Notes: a model not told the origin generated them from the sequence alone. DNA of 64,000 nt from Hanstruepera ponticola (GCF_012931685.1 NZ_JABANC010000002.1:248001-312000), one strand, 5' to 3'. Counted from the stretch's first letter, positions 1 through 8,728 are shown. Program-made: numbers and translations.

Positions 1-182
1 ATCATCTGCTTGCTAGTCCAATTTTTGATTCAAACAGATGCAGCATCAATTTTCATCCGTTGCATACTTATTATGCTATAGTTGCTTATTTTATTTTAAT
101 AATACCTAGACGTACTAGAATAATTGGCTTGGGATTGATTATTCACATACTAGCAGATTATGTGGATTGCTGGTTAATGTAA
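1..182 (+). CDS. DUF6122-like small membrane protein (C-terminal part)
   Basis: The reading frame is open from base 3 to a TAA at 180-182 and gives 59 residues. The 5' part lies outside the window. The visible part contains SPIFDSNRCSINFHPLHTYY, then a hydrophobic helix, an RRTR turn and a second hydrophobic segment ending HILADYVDCWLM. The FHPLH and HILAD histidine/aspartate pattern matches, from memory, the DUF6122 family of about 100-residue membrane proteins in Bacteroidota. Function is unknown. It overlaps the convergent gene on the other strand by 9 bp. Confidence 0.7.
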   Translation, partial: HLLASPIFDSNRCSINFHPLHTYYAIVAYFILIIPRRTRIIGLGLIIHILADYVDCWLM

Positions 183-1193
183 TTTAAAACGAGCCATTAT
201 TGGATAGTGGTCAGACAACTTATTGTCGTAGGTCTTAAAACTGGTGATTTCAATTTCTGGGTCAGAAAAAATGTAATCTATCCGTACAGGAAAAAACTTA
301 AACTCATAGGTTCTACCAAATCCATTTCCAGCTTCCTTAAAAGCATCGTTTAAATCACCTCGTACTTCTTTATACACGTAAGAGAAAGCCGTATTATTAA
401 AATCACCACAGATTATCATTTTGTAAGGACATTGGTTCTTGTGTTTCAAAAATAATTCTGTTTGTTCTTGTTGCATTTCAAATGTTTTCTCAACACGTTT
501 TAAAAGGCGTTCAGAATCCTCTTGCTTCAATTCGGCATTGGCATCAATCTTCATAGATTGTAAGTGGATATTATAAATTCGCAAAGTATCTGAAGCCTTT
601 ACAATGTCAACAAAAATAGCATTGTTGGAAGTGTTTGGGAATTCTATAGAACCTGAATTGACAATAGGATACTGTGAAAAAATAGCCTGTCCGTTCTTTA
701 CTTTATTACCTGAAAGTTTTTCAAATTTATACTTGAAAAATGATAAATCAATATTTTTGTGAGGATGGTATTCTTGGATACTTAAAACATCAGGTGCTTT
801 TAACTTAATGAAATCAACAATAGTATTTTCGACATGCTTTTCAGGTATCCAATCATATAGGTTAAATAACCTAACGTTAAAATTCATCACATCAAGTTTA
901 TCATCATGCGATACAAATTCATTAGAAGAAAACTTGTAAAGCGAACCAAAACTAAAGTAACCAATAGCTAAAACTGTCAGTGGTAAAATCAATTGTTTCT
1001 TCAGCTTAATTAACCAATATAACAGAAATAAAACATTAACAAGTATTAAAAACGGAACGCCTAAACTTAACACAGATAAGAGTGCAAATGATTTTGGTGG
1101 CACATAAGTAAGTGCGTATGAAAGCAACAGCATAAAAGCTAATAGACCATTAATTAGGTAGATTATTTTGTCTATTAACTTTAGGTTTTTCAT
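174..1193 (-). CDS. endonuclease/exonuclease/phosphatase family protein, membrane anchored
   Basis: This is a 339-residue protein. The first 85 residues hold three hydrophobic segments, so the catalytic domain is probably displayed on the inner membrane. The rest is an EEP-fold metal-dependent phosphodiesterase: MNFNVRLFN opens the domain, the metal-binding glutamate is in SIQEYH, followed by GDFNN, RIDYIF and the terminal SDHYP, the classic EEP signatures. The substrate (DNA, phospholipid or sugar phosphate) cannot be told. It is the last gene of a minus-strand run, 2 bp after a rhomboid gene, so co-transcription is likely. Confidence 0.85.
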   Translation of the reverse strand: MKNLKLIDKIIYLINGLLAFMLLLSYALTYVPPKSFALLSVLSLGVPFLILVNVLFLLYWLIKLKKQLILPLTVLAIGYFSFGSLYKFSSNEFVSHDDKLDVMNFNVRLFNLYDWIPEKHVENTIVDFIKLKAPDVLSIQEYHPHKNIDLSFFKYKFEKLSGNKVKNGQAIFSQYPIVNSGSIEFPNTSNNAIFVDIVKASDTLRIYNIHLQSMKIDANAELKQEDSERLLKRVEKTFEMQQEQTELFLKHKNQCPYKMIICGDFNNTAFSYVYKEVRGDLNDAFKEAGNGFGRTYEFKFFPVRIDYIFSDPEIEITSFKTYDNKLSDHYPIMARFKLH

Positions 1194-1195
1194 GA

Positions 1196-2080
1196 TTATT
1201 TTCCTGCCTTAAACAAAAACTCCTTTTCCTCTTTTGTCAGACTGTCGTAGCCACTCTTACTAATTTTATCAAGTATGAGGTCTATTTTTTTCTGTTTATT
1301 AAACTCATTAAATTCTGCTTTAGTATAACCAGCCACTTTACCTGACTTCTTTTTATGAACTGTTTTTAAGGGAGATTTGCCACTTGATTTAAATAGACTA
1401 GCAATACGATCCATCATTTTTTCAAACCCCTTACCAATATCGTTCCCTTTTACAAGTTGCTTGGCATAAACATATCCTAGAGCTGCACCTCCCAAATGGG
1501 CAAGGTTTCCACCAGCATTCCCATAAATAGGATCGCTGATACCAGCTACAACGCCCAAAACATCAAAAACCACAATCACAGCACCAATATACCATAGCTT
1601 AATGTTGAAGGTAAAAAAACGTACCTCCATTGTAGGCATATAGGCACAAAGAAAAATCAACAACGCTCTAATAGCTGCTGATGCTCCAACCAATCTTGGA
1701 CTGGTTTGAAAAATATTAGGAAATAAATTATAACCCAGTAAAAACAAGAGACCTCCAAAAATAGCCCCTAGAAAATAGACATTCAAGCCCATTTTAATAC
1801 TGAACATATTAGAAAACATCCCTCCAATAAAGTATAACCAAACCATATTGAATAGAAAGTGCCAAAAGTCATAGTGAATAAAAGCATAGGTAATAATACT
1901 CCATGGTTTTAAAATGAAATCATTGAAATCACTAGGTAGTTCAAACCATTCAAATCCAAAATGGAAAATATTTTTCAATAACAAACCAATGACAAATAGA
2001 GCAAAGTTGATTACTATAAGTTTTTCAAAAACATTAAGTCGTTGCAGTTTATCTTTGATATCGTAGTTCAAACTTGTCAT
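1196..2080 (-). CDS. rhomboid family intramembrane serine protease with C-terminal DUF6576-like tail
   Basis: This is a 294-residue polytopic membrane protein. Rhomboid hallmarks are FIHYDFWHFLFNM (the HxxxxHxxxN-type loop), the catalytic serine in VGASAA, and the catalytic histidine in AHLGGAALG. The family cleaves transmembrane segments within the bilayer; substrates here are unknown. A basic linker after the last membrane helix leads to a short C-terminal domain (SKSGYDSLTKEEKEFL) of the DUF6576 type often found on Bacteroidota rhomboids. Its start codon overlaps the stop of the preceding rhomboid gene, so the two are translationally coupled. Confidence 0.9.
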   Translation of the reverse strand: MTSLNYDIKDKLQRLNVFEKLIVINFALFVIGLLLKNIFHFGFEWFELPSDFNDFILKPWSIITYAFIHYDFWHFLFNMVWLYFIGGMFSNMFSIKMGLNVYFLGAIFGGLLFLLGYNLFPNIFQTSPRLVGASAAIRALLIFLCAYMPTMEVRFFTFNIKLWYIGAVIVVFDVLGVVAGISDPIYGNAGGNLAHLGGAALGYVYAKQLVKGNDIGKGFEKMMDRIASLFKSSGKSPLKTVHKKKSGKVAGYTKAEFNEFNKQKKIDLILDKISKSGYDSLTKEEKEFLFKAGK

Positions 2081-2859
2081 TACCTATCCCAACGGTTTTT
2101 ATTAAACTGTGTCTTTTTCCAATACAACATGATTAAGAATCCTGTTAAAGCACCTCCTAAATGTGCTACATAAGCTGTATTACTTGGACTAAAAAATGAC
2201 TGACCAGTTATGGCAGAAATTAAATCTAAAGCAATAATTCCTGGTATAAAATATTTGGCTTTAATGGGAACTGGTAAGAATATAAGCATCAGTTTAGATT
2301 CAGGATACATCATACCAAATGCAACTAGCACACCCATTATAGCTCCAGATGCACCAACCATTGTACCATTAAAGACAGTAATAAAAGTTTTTAATTTATC
2401 TTCAGTCAGAAATTCAGACCACCTTGTATCGTACATAGCATAGCCAGACTTTAGTGTTTCTAATGTCTGTGTTTGATCAAAACCTGCTGCATTTAAAATA
2501 TTTAATCCTGAATAAAATTGAAAAAAGTAGTATCCAATCATAAGCAAAGCTGCTCCCAATCCAGATGAAATATAGAAAAACAAAAACTTTTTACTTCCAA
2601 AACGTTGCTCTACAGCAGTCCCAAACATCCAAAGTGCAAACATATTAAAGAAAATATGCATAAAACCGCCATGCATGAACATATGTGTGATGATTTGCCA
2701 AGGCTTAAAAGCAGGGTTTTTAGGAAAATGTAATGCAAACCAATCATAGAAAACCGTATTTTCACCAAAAGCAGCGCCTCCTATTGCAAGCGTACCAATG
2801 AACATAATCACATTGATGATTATTAAGTGTTTGACGGTATCAGTAATATTATTCAACAT
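2080..2859 (-). CDS. rhomboid family intramembrane serine protease
   Basis: This is a 259-residue protein with about six membrane segments. MFMHGGFMHIFFNM gives the conserved HxxxxHxxxN loop, VGASGA holds the nucleophilic serine and AHLGGALTG the histidine. It lacks the cytosolic tail of its downstream neighbour, so the pair looks like an old duplication with divergence. It sits 10 bp downstream of mutL in the same direction. The link to DNA repair is probably only positional. Confidence 0.92.
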   Translation of the reverse strand: MLNNITDTVKHLIIINVIMFIGTLAIGGAAFGENTVFYDWFALHFPKNPAFKPWQIITHMFMHGGFMHIFFNMFALWMFGTAVEQRFGSKKFLFFYISSGLGAALLMIGYYFFQFYSGLNILNAAGFDQTQTLETLKSGYAMYDTRWSEFLTEDKLKTFITVFNGTMVGASGAIMGVLVAFGMMYPESKLMLIFLPVPIKAKYFIPGIIALDLISAITGQSFFSPSNTAYVAHLGGALTGFLIMLYWKKTQFNKNRWDR

Positions 2860-2868
2860 ATGTTTCGC

Positions 2869-4722
2869 TTATACAAATTTTCTATCTAACTCATCCATAC
2901 TCAAGGTTATGAACGTAGGCTTATTAGCCGGTGAAATATTTGGTTCTTTACATCCAAACAAACTATTCACCAAGTGGTCTTGTTCTTTTGCTGTTAATGA
3001 TTGCCCAATTTTAATAGCTAAACTTTTTGCCATGGATTTAGCCAATAAATCTGTAGCACTAAAATTACTTTCGGGAACTTCGTTTTGAATATCAGCAATT
3101 AATTGTTCAAAAATCAAAGACACTTCACTAGCTGGAACATTAATTGGCACACCCGTTATTTCAATTACGTCTTTGGTGAAATTAGAAAAAACAAACCCTG
3201 TATGCTCTAAATCGTCTCTAACGTCTTTTATTATTTCAACCTCTTCTGGAGAAAAATGTGCTTCAACAGGAAACAACAATTGTTGGCTAACACTTTCTTT
3301 GATTGTAATTTGCTTTAAAAAATCTTCATACAATACACGTTGGTGCGCACGATGTTGATTAATCATTAACATCCCAGATTTTATATTACTAATAATGTAC
3401 TTATTGTGCAGTTGATAGGTGTTTTGAATGGCTTCAGCATCCTTGTCATCACTAAACATATCGCCTGTTTGTTCTTCACTTTCAAACTGCAATTCACTAA
3501 AATCATTTGGGGACTTGGTACCTTTTGATTCCAAACCAACATATAAACTCTCCCAACTGGCAACAGGTTCTTTTCTGAATGCGGTTTTTACGGCAGACCT
3601 CATTGTTTTTTCTTCTTTAAATGGATTGAAAGTGCTATCAACTTCTACGGTTGGAAACGACGCATTTTTATCTTTATAATTATAAGGCGTATCTAGATTT
3701 GAATCTCTATCAAAATCTAAAACAGGTGCAATACTAAACTGCCCTAAACTGTGTTTTACTGATGCTCTTAAAATAGCATAAAGTGTTTGCTCATCATCAA
3801 ACTTGATCTCTGTCTTTGTTGGATGAATGTTGATATCTATAGTTTGTGGATTAACTTCTAAATTTAAAAAGTAACTGGCATGTGTACCATCTTTCAATAA
3901 ACCTTCAAAAGCAGCATTGATAGCATGGTTTAAATAAGCACTTTTTATAAATCGTTGATTTACAAAGAAAAATTGCTCACCTCTTGTTTTTTTAGCATAC
4001 TCTGGTTTACCCACAAATCCTGACACTTTGAGAATTTCGGTTTCTTCATTCACAGGAACCAATTTCTCATTGGTCTTGCTTCCAAAAATATTGACAATAC
4101 GTTGTCTGTAATTACTCTCTGGTAAGTTGAAAACCTCACTCCCATTATGATACATCACAAACTCAATATTGGGATGAGCTAAAGCTACACGATGAAACTC
4201 ATCAATAATATGTCTTAACTCAACAGGATTTGACTTTAAAAAATTACGTCTAGCTGGAATGTTGAAGAATAAATTTTTAACAGCAATTGATGTTCCTTTT
4301 GGTGTTACTATCACTTCTTGAGATGTCACTTCACTACCTTCAATGACTATTTGTGTGCCAACATCATCATGTTCTTGCTTTGATTTCAATTCTACATGTG
4401 CAATGGCTGCAATACTTGCCAATGCCTCACCACGAAATCCTTTGGTATGCAATTGGAACAGATCGTCAGCTGATCGTATTTTGGATGTAGCGTGTCTCTC
4501 AAAACTCAAGCGCGCATCTGTAACGCTCATACCCACACCATTATCTATAACCTGAACCAATGTTTTACCAGCGTCTTTAATTAATAATTTTATGATAGTA
4601 GCATTTGCGTCAATAGCATTTTCAAGTAATTCTTTTACTACTGAAGCTGGTCTTTGCACCACTTCTCCAGCTGCTATTTGATTGGCTACATGGTCAGGAA
4701 GTAACTGTATGATATCTGCCAT
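2869..4722 (-). CDS. mutL: DNA mismatch repair protein MutL
   Basis: This is a 617-residue GHKL ATPase that couples MutS mismatch recognition to strand removal. The N-terminal ATPase motifs are intact: ELLENAIDAN (about residues 31-40), DNGVGM (about 60-65), GFRGEAL, and GTSIAVKNLFFNIPAR. A linker of about 330-430 leads to the C-terminal dimerisation domain. In that domain the expected endonuclease motif DQHAxxExxxxE reads NQHRAHQRVLYE (about 455-466), and the C-terminal CxHGRP-type metal motif reads GCKEPNISPANKPT. This suggests that the nicking activity is lost or altered. The start codon abuts the stop of the preceding small gene. Confidence 0.97.
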   Translation of the reverse strand: MADIIQLLPDHVANQIAAGEVVQRPASVVKELLENAIDANATIIKLLIKDAGKTLVQVIDNGVGMSVTDARLSFERHATSKIRSADDLFQLHTKGFRGEALASIAAIAHVELKSKQEHDDVGTQIVIEGSEVTSQEVIVTPKGTSIAVKNLFFNIPARRNFLKSNPVELRHIIDEFHRVALAHPNIEFVMYHNGSEVFNLPESNYRQRIVNIFGSKTNEKLVPVNEETEILKVSGFVGKPEYAKKTRGEQFFFVNQRFIKSAYLNHAINAAFEGLLKDGTHASYFLNLEVNPQTIDINIHPTKTEIKFDDEQTLYAILRASVKHSLGQFSIAPVLDFDRDSNLDTPYNYKDKNASFPTVEVDSTFNPFKEEKTMRSAVKTAFRKEPVASWESLYVGLESKGTKSPNDFSELQFESEEQTGDMFSDDKDAEAIQNTYQLHNKYIISNIKSGMLMINQHRAHQRVLYEDFLKQITIKESVSQQLLFPVEAHFSPEEVEIIKDVRDDLEHTGFVFSNFTKDVIEITGVPINVPASEVSLIFEQLIADIQNEVPESNFSATDLLAKSMAKSLAIKIGQSLTAKEQDHLVNSLFGCKEPNISPANKPTFITLSMDELDRKFV

Positions 4723-5006
4723 TAGCTTTTAGAAAAGAAAATTGACAAATCAAAACCAATTATAAACAGGAAAATGAGAACTAATATGGAAACAATAATT
4801 AAAACACGTTTATCGGCATTTTTATCGGCATTATTTCGATAATCGTCCCATGCCGAAATAAATTTCGTTTTCAGACCTTTATTACTTCCAACCGTTGTTC
4901 TAAAATCATCAAACTTATGTTTTATTTCATACGGATTTCCTTCACCTTTGTAGTGTCTTGGCGTATAGCTGAATTTTTTATTTTTTCTTGTCTTAAAAAC
5001 ACCCAT
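4722..5006 (-). CDS. small membrane protein of the mutL-ribH locus (often misnamed riboflavin synthase beta)
   Basis: This is a 94-residue protein. It has a basic N-terminus (MGVFKTRKNKKFSYTPRHYK), a charged middle (FISAWDDYRNNADKNADKR) and one C-terminal membrane helix (VLIIVSILVLIFLFIIGFDL). I recall orthologues in Flavobacteriaceae labelled riboflavin synthase subunit beta, but there is no lumazine-synthase fold here. The label probably spread from the adjacent ribH. It shares the pattern NxxFxYxPR with its upstream neighbour, so the two look like tandem paralogues. Function is unknown. Confidence 0.75.
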   Translation of the reverse strand: MGVFKTRKNKKFSYTPRHYKGEGNPYEIKHKFDDFRTTVGSNKGLKTKFISAWDDYRNNADKNADKRVLIIVSILVLIFLFIIGFDLSIFFSKS

Positions 5007-5013
5007 AATTTAC

Positions 5014-5220
5014 TTATTCATATTGACTTAAAACATACATAATTATCAGTACTGTAATCAAAAACAAGACCAAAAAAAGCGGTGAGCTTAAAAAACTCTT
5101 TTTTCTTGACCTAGAGTGCTTTAAGTTTTGCCATTCTGTCTTAATATTGGCATTATTATCTTTAGCCGCATCATCTTGAAATCTCGGTTTGTAATTAAAA
5201 TTTCTATTTGATTTTGCCAA
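5014..5220 (-). CDS. small membrane protein, paralogue of its downstream neighbour
   Basis: This is a 68-residue protein starting MAKSNRNFNYKPRF. It has a short charged region and a single C-terminal membrane helix (SPLFLVLFLITVLIIMYVL). The N-terminal FNYKPRF echoes FSYTPRH in the next gene 7 bp downstream. The layout of basic N-terminus, linker and C-terminal anchor is the same. It lies between ribH and mutL in an operon-like run and has its own candidate promoter upstream. No catalytic motif is visible and the function is unknown. Confidence 0.7.
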   Translation of the reverse strand: MAKSNRNFNYKPRFQDDAAKDNNANIKTEWQNLKHSRSRKKSFLSSPLFLVLFLITVLIIMYVLSQYE

Positions 5221-5245
5221 AGCACCTACTGTTAAGAGATAAATT

Positions 5246-5276
5246 CAAAAATACAGAATTTACACAGAAATACTAA
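5246..5276 (-). promoter_or_regulatory. candidate promoter for the small-membrane-protein/mutL operon
   Basis: On the minus strand a perfect -7 element TATTTTTG (5246-5253) is preceded, 20 nt upstream, by TTA (5274-5276), one base from the TTG -33 consensus of Bacteroidota sigma factor. The leader would be about 20 nt. It lies in the only sizeable gap (5221-5342) of this operon. Confidence 0.45.
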
Positions 5277-5342
5277 AGTAATAGTCCCAAAAATTGTTAA
5301 CAAGTAGAAGTTAAAGCGCTATTGAACTTTAAGTTTTCAAGT

Positions 5343-5828
5343 TTAGCTTATCGTATTCAAATGAGCCATTTTAATAGCAGCAATGGCAGCCTCTGTACCT
5401 TTATTACCGTGTTTACCGCCTGAACGATCAATGGCTTGCTGCATAGTATTATCAGTAAGCACACAGAATATAACAGGTGTATTATGAAGTATATTTAAAT
5501 CTTTGATACCTTGTGAAACGGCATCACAAACAAAATCAAAATGCTTTGTTTCTCCTTGAATCACGCTACCTATAGCAATCACAGCATCAACCTGTTGTTC
5601 TTGCATTTTCTTACAACCAAAAATTAATTCGTAACTGCCAGGCACGTTCCAACGCAGGATATTTTCCTGACCTACTTGATTTTCAATTAATGTGTTGTAG
5701 ACGCCATTGTAAAGGCCTTCGGTAATGGTATCATTCCATTCTGAAACAACAATCCCAAACCGAAAATTTTTCGCGTTTGGGATTGTTGTTTTATCGTAAT
5801 CAGATAAATTTTTATTTTCTGTTGCCAT
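5343..5828 (-). CDS. ribH: 6,7-dimethyl-8-ribityllumazine synthase
   Basis: This is a 161-residue enzyme of normal family length. It condenses 5-amino-6-ribitylaminouracil with dihydroxybutanone phosphate in riboflavin synthesis. Signatures in order: FGIVVSEWND (substrate loop), WNVPGSYELIFG, AIGSVIQGETKHFDFVCDA (catalytic histidine in the ETxHFD motif), VIFCVLTDNTMQQA, and SGGKHGNKGTEAA. It follows the TPR gene by 24 bp on the same strand and is probably co-transcribed with it. The cytosolic protein normally assembles into pentamers or icosahedra. Confidence 0.97.
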   Translation of the reverse strand: MATENKNLSDYDKTTIPNAKNFRFGIVVSEWNDTITEGLYNGVYNTLIENQVGQENILRWNVPGSYELIFGCKKMQEQQVDAVIAIGSVIQGETKHFDFVCDAVSQGIKDLNILHNTPVIFCVLTDNTMQQAIDRSGGKHGNKGTEAAIAAIKMAHLNTIS

Positions 5829-5852
5829 AGTACTTTATGAGTATTTGGCCAA

Positions 5853-6626
5853 TTATTTATTGGCTAATGCTCTTGTTTTACCTATAAAAACATCAATATT
5901 GGCAGCCTCTGATGACTCTGGATAATTCTCCTTAATACTTTCAAAGTGCTTCAAAGCTTTATCAGTCTTACCTAATTCCATAGCAACGATACCTGCTTTA
6001 TACAAATATAATGGTGTTGTGAAATCATTGCTACGCATACTAGCAGCCTCTTCATAATAGCCTAATGCATCCTCTTCTTGATTCAGTTGAACGAAAGCAT
6101 CACCAATTCCGCCTTTTGCCATTGGTGCCAAAATTTCATCTTCTCCAGAAAACTCACTTAAATAGGTTACAGCATTTTTATAATCTTTCATATTTAAATA
6201 AGCCATTCCTGCATAGTAATTAGCCATATCAGCAGCCTTTGAGCCACTATATTCTGAAGCAATATCTAACATGCCATACTTTCCTTCACCACCATTTAAT
6301 GCTAAATTAAAAAGCGAATCTTTTGCAGTGGTTGAAGTAACTGCTTGGTCATAGTACTTTTGAGCTTGGAACATATCATTCATAGCCTCACTTTGTTTAG
6401 GCTTCGCTATAAATTCATTGTAACCAAGATATCCCAAAACTACGGCTGCGACAACTCCGATAATAACAAAAATATACTTTTGATTTGCTATTACCCAATC
6501 TTCGGTTTTTGATGCCGTTTCATCAAGTGTATTAAATACTTCAGCTGTTGTTGAGTTATCCTCAATATTGTGCTCCTTTTCTTCTTTCGTCTTTGGTTTA
6601 TATCCTCTCTTCTTGTACGTTGCCAT
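5853..6626 (-). CDS. YfgM-like membrane-anchored TPR protein
   Basis: This protein has 257 residues from the chosen start MATYKKRGYKPK. A longer in-frame ATG at 6650 is rejected because it overlaps a TATTTTTG promoter element at 6648-6655. A lysine-rich cytosolic tail is followed by one membrane helix (YIFVIIGVVAAVVLGYLGY) and then several tetratricopeptide repeats. This is the architecture of YfgM/TPR_21 proteins that assist periplasmic folding near the Sec translocon. It starts the ribH-mutL operon and is divergent from recF. Confidence 0.82.
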   Translation of the reverse strand: MATYKKRGYKPKTKEEKEHNIEDNSTTAEVFNTLDETASKTEDWVIANQKYIFVIIGVVAAVVLGYLGYNEFIAKPKQSEAMNDMFQAQKYYDQAVTSTTAKDSLFNLALNGGEGKYGMLDIASEYSGSKAADMANYYAGMAYLNMKDYKNAVTYLSEFSGEDEILAPMAKGGIGDAFVQLNQEEDALGYYEEAASMRSNDFTTPLYLYKAGIVAMELGKTDKALKHFESIKENYPESSEAANIDVFIGKTRALANK

Positions 6627-6758
6627 ATATTGTAAATTAATGCGCCGCAAAAATATAATTTTTCTTTAGATTTAAAAGGGTATTTATTTGTTATTTTTCA
6701 ATAATTTGCACATCCTTTAGCGAAAAAAACACAAAAATTATTAATACGTCGCTTTTTT

Positions 6759-7838
6759 ATGATTCTAAAGTCATTAGCCTTACTCAATTATAAAAATTTT
6801 GAAAATCGTTCGTTTGATTTTAATGAAAAAATCAACTGTTTTGTTGGAAATAATGGCGTGGGTAAAACAAATGTATTAGATGCCATTTATCACTTATCAT
6901 TTGGGAAAAGTTATTTTAATCCTATCGCTATTCAAAATATCAAGCATGATGAATCTTTTTTTGTTATCAATGGTGAATATGATAAAAATGATGCTACTGA
7001 AAAAATAGTTGTCAGCTTAAAAAAAGGACAGAAAAAAGTAATTAAACGCAATGCCAAAGCCTATGAGCGTTTTAGTGATCATATAGGTTTTTTGCCATTG
7101 GTCATTATTTCACCAGCCGACCGTGATTTGATTATTGAAGGTAGTGCAACACGCAGAAAGTTTATTGATAGTGTTATTTCGCAGAGTGACAAAGCTTATT
7201 TAGAAACACTCATTAAATACAACAAGGTATTGGCACAACGCAATTCATTACTAAAATATTTTGCGCTAAACAATACGTTCAACAATGATACATTGCTCAT
7301 TTATAATGAACAACTAAATCAATTTGGTCACGATATCCATAAGAAACGGACTCGTTTTTTAGAGATTTTCATACCCATATTTAAAAATCGTTATAAAGCC
7401 ATAAGCAATGGCAATGAATTAGTAAATTTACTTTATGAAAGTGATTTAACTGATAAAAATTTAGGACAACTACTAGCAGAAGTTATCAATAAGGATAAAG
7501 CACTGCAATACACAAGCGTTGGTATTCACAAAGATGATCTACTCTTTAACATTGATAATCATCCCATTAAAAAATTTGGTAGCCAAGGCCAGCAAAAGTC
7601 TTTCTTAATTGCTCTAAAACTGGCACAGTTTGATTTTATAAAAGCACAAAGTGGTGTAAACCCTATTTTATTATTGGATGATATTTTTGATAAATTAGAT
7701 GAACAGCGTGTTTCACAAATAATCAAATTAGTAGATGATGAAAACTTTGGTCAGTTATTTATTAGTGATACACATGCTGATAGAACGGAAGCTGCTATAA
7801 AACAAGTACATCAATCTTATGAAATATTCAAACTATAA
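6759..7838 (+). CDS. recF: DNA replication and repair protein RecF
   Basis: This is a 359-residue SMC-like ATPase that loads RecA at gaps and stalled forks. The Walker A motif is [17 protein letters not shown] (near residues 30-45). [17 protein letters not shown] and RRKFID are family signatures, [10 protein letters not shown] is the ABC-type signature and [13 protein letters not shown] is Walker B. The stop overlaps the start of the next gene by 20 bp. It is not next to dnaA or gyrB here, so this is not evidence of a replication origin. Confidence 0.97.
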   Translation: MILKSLALLNYKNFENRSFDFNEKINCFVGNNGVGKTNVLDAIYHLSFGKSYFNPIAIQNIKHDESFFVINGEYDKNDATEKIVVSLKKGQKKVIKRNAKAYERFSDHIGFLPLVIISPADRDLIIEGSATRRKFIDSVISQSDKAYLETLIKYNKVLAQRNSLLKYFALNNTFNNDTLLIYNEQLNQFGHDIHKKRTRFLEIFIPIFKNRYKAISNGNELVNLLYESDLTDKNLGQLLAEVINKDKALQYTSVGIHKDDLLFNIDNHPIKKFGSQGQQKSFLIALKLAQFDFIKAQSGVNPILLLDDIFDKLDEQRVSQIIKLVDDENFGQLFISDTHADRTEAAIKQVHQSYEIFKL

Positions 7839-8259
7839 ATTCGCCTTAACGCTATTAACTTTTTTGCTATTATTAGATTGCAAGCCTGATACAACTGATT
7901 ATCTAAATCATCTTGAGGGCTACTGGGAAATAGAATCCGTTATTTTAAATAATGGTGAGCAAATAGATTATAGGTTTAGCAATACCATTGATTTTATTTC
8001 AATCAACGATAGCCTTAATGGTATAAGAAAAAAATTAAAACCTAATTTTAGTGGTACATTTGAAACTTCAAAAAACTCTGAAAGTTTTACTATAAAATTT
8101 GAAAATGACAGTTTAAATATGTACTATGAAACACCATTTGATAATTGGAAGGAAACAGTTTTAAAAGCAACCGAAACACAACTAACAATTATCAATGCGA
8201 ATAATGTGATTTATAACTATAAACGTTACGAACCCATAAATTTAAACAACCTAAATTAA
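7819..8259 (+). CDS. lipocalin-like lipoprotein
   Basis: This is a 146-residue protein with a lipoprotein signal peptide ([14 protein letters not shown], lipobox cysteine near residue 21). The mature domain opens [20 protein letters not shown] and proceeds as short beta strands, the pattern of Bacteroidota lipocalin-like proteins. It overlaps recF by 20 bp in another frame, so it is translationally coupled to it. The ligand is unknown. Confidence 0.72.
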   Translation: MKYSNYKFALTLLTFLLLLDCKPDTTDYLNHLEGYWEIESVILNNGEQIDYRFSNTIDFISINDSLNGIRKKLKPNFSGTFETSKNSESFTIKFENDSLNMYYETPFDNWKETVLKATETQLTIINANNVIYNYKRYEPINLNNLN

Positions 8260-8263
8260 AGAA

Positions 8264-8279
8264 TCCTGCTTTCGCAGGA
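8264..8279. repeat. short REP-like palindrome
   Basis: TCCTGC TTTC GCAGGA forms a perfect 6-bp hairpin with a 4-nt loop. It fills the 21-bp gap between the lipoprotein gene and the DUF721 gene and lies immediately before its start codon. I recall similar palindromes being dispersed in intergenic DNA of Flavobacteriaceae, so it may be one copy of a genome-wide repeat. Its position could affect translation of the downstream gene. Confidence 0.5.
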
Positions 8280-8280
8280 A

Positions 8281-8583
8281 ATGTTCATGGCAAAACGACA
8301 CACAGAATACCGAAATATAGCTGATGCTTTAAAAGAGTTTGTTGAAACCAATAAACTGGATAAAGGTTTAGATGCAGTTAACGTACAAGATGCTTGGAAA
8401 AACATGATGGGTAATGGTGTTAATAATTACACAACTAATATTCAATTAAAAGGTGATGTGTTATATGTACAATTAAGCTCAAGCGTGTTACGCGAAGAAT
8501 TAAGCTATGGGAATCAAAAAATCATAAGTATGCTCAATGAAAGTCTAGGAAAAGAGCTTATTAAAAAACTAGTTTTAAGGTAG
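8281..8583 (+). CDS. DUF721 / DciA-like protein
   Basis: This is a 100-residue protein. The start may be ATG 8281 or ATG 8287 (MAKRHTEYRN), the latter being the more usual family start. The DUF721 core is visible as AWKNMMG near the N-terminus and LKGDVLYVQLSSSVLREELS in the middle, with a basic C-terminus. Some DUF721 members (DciA) load the replicative helicase DnaB in bacteria lacking DnaC/DnaI. The recF neighbourhood agrees with a DNA replication role. That role is inferred from the family. Confidence 0.82.
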   Translation: MFMAKRHTEYRNIADALKEFVETNKLDKGLDAVNVQDAWKNMMGNGVNNYTTNIQLKGDVLYVQLSSSVLREELSYGNQKIISMLNESLGKELIKKLVLR

Positions 8584-8680
8584 TTTATAACAATTTTTTG
8601 GTATGACTTTATCATGGATATCCTGAATTAAGTTTACGCTAAAAAAACACATACTCCACAGCGTTTATAACAATAAAAAA

Positions 8681-8708
8681 ACCACCAGTTTCCTGGTGGT
8701 TTTCTTTT
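8681..8708. terminator. bidirectional intrinsic terminator
   Basis: The stem ACCACCAG / CTGGTGGT has a TTTC loop. It is followed by TTTCTTTT on the plus strand and preceded by six A, giving a T-run on the minus strand. It serves both the recF-DUF721 operon and the convergent 1653-residue gene. Confidence 0.88.
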
Positions 8709-8728
8709 ATTTAATATTACTTAAACAA

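Noticed and set aside
4722-5006. Riboflavin synthase subunit beta
   Set aside because: The protein is a short, charged, tail-anchored protein with no lumazine/riboflavin synthase motif. The true ribH is at 5343-5828.
6627-6758. Replication origin next to recF
   Set aside because: No dnaA, dnaN or gyrB nearby, and no clustered DnaA boxes were seen in this AT-rich divergent promoter region.
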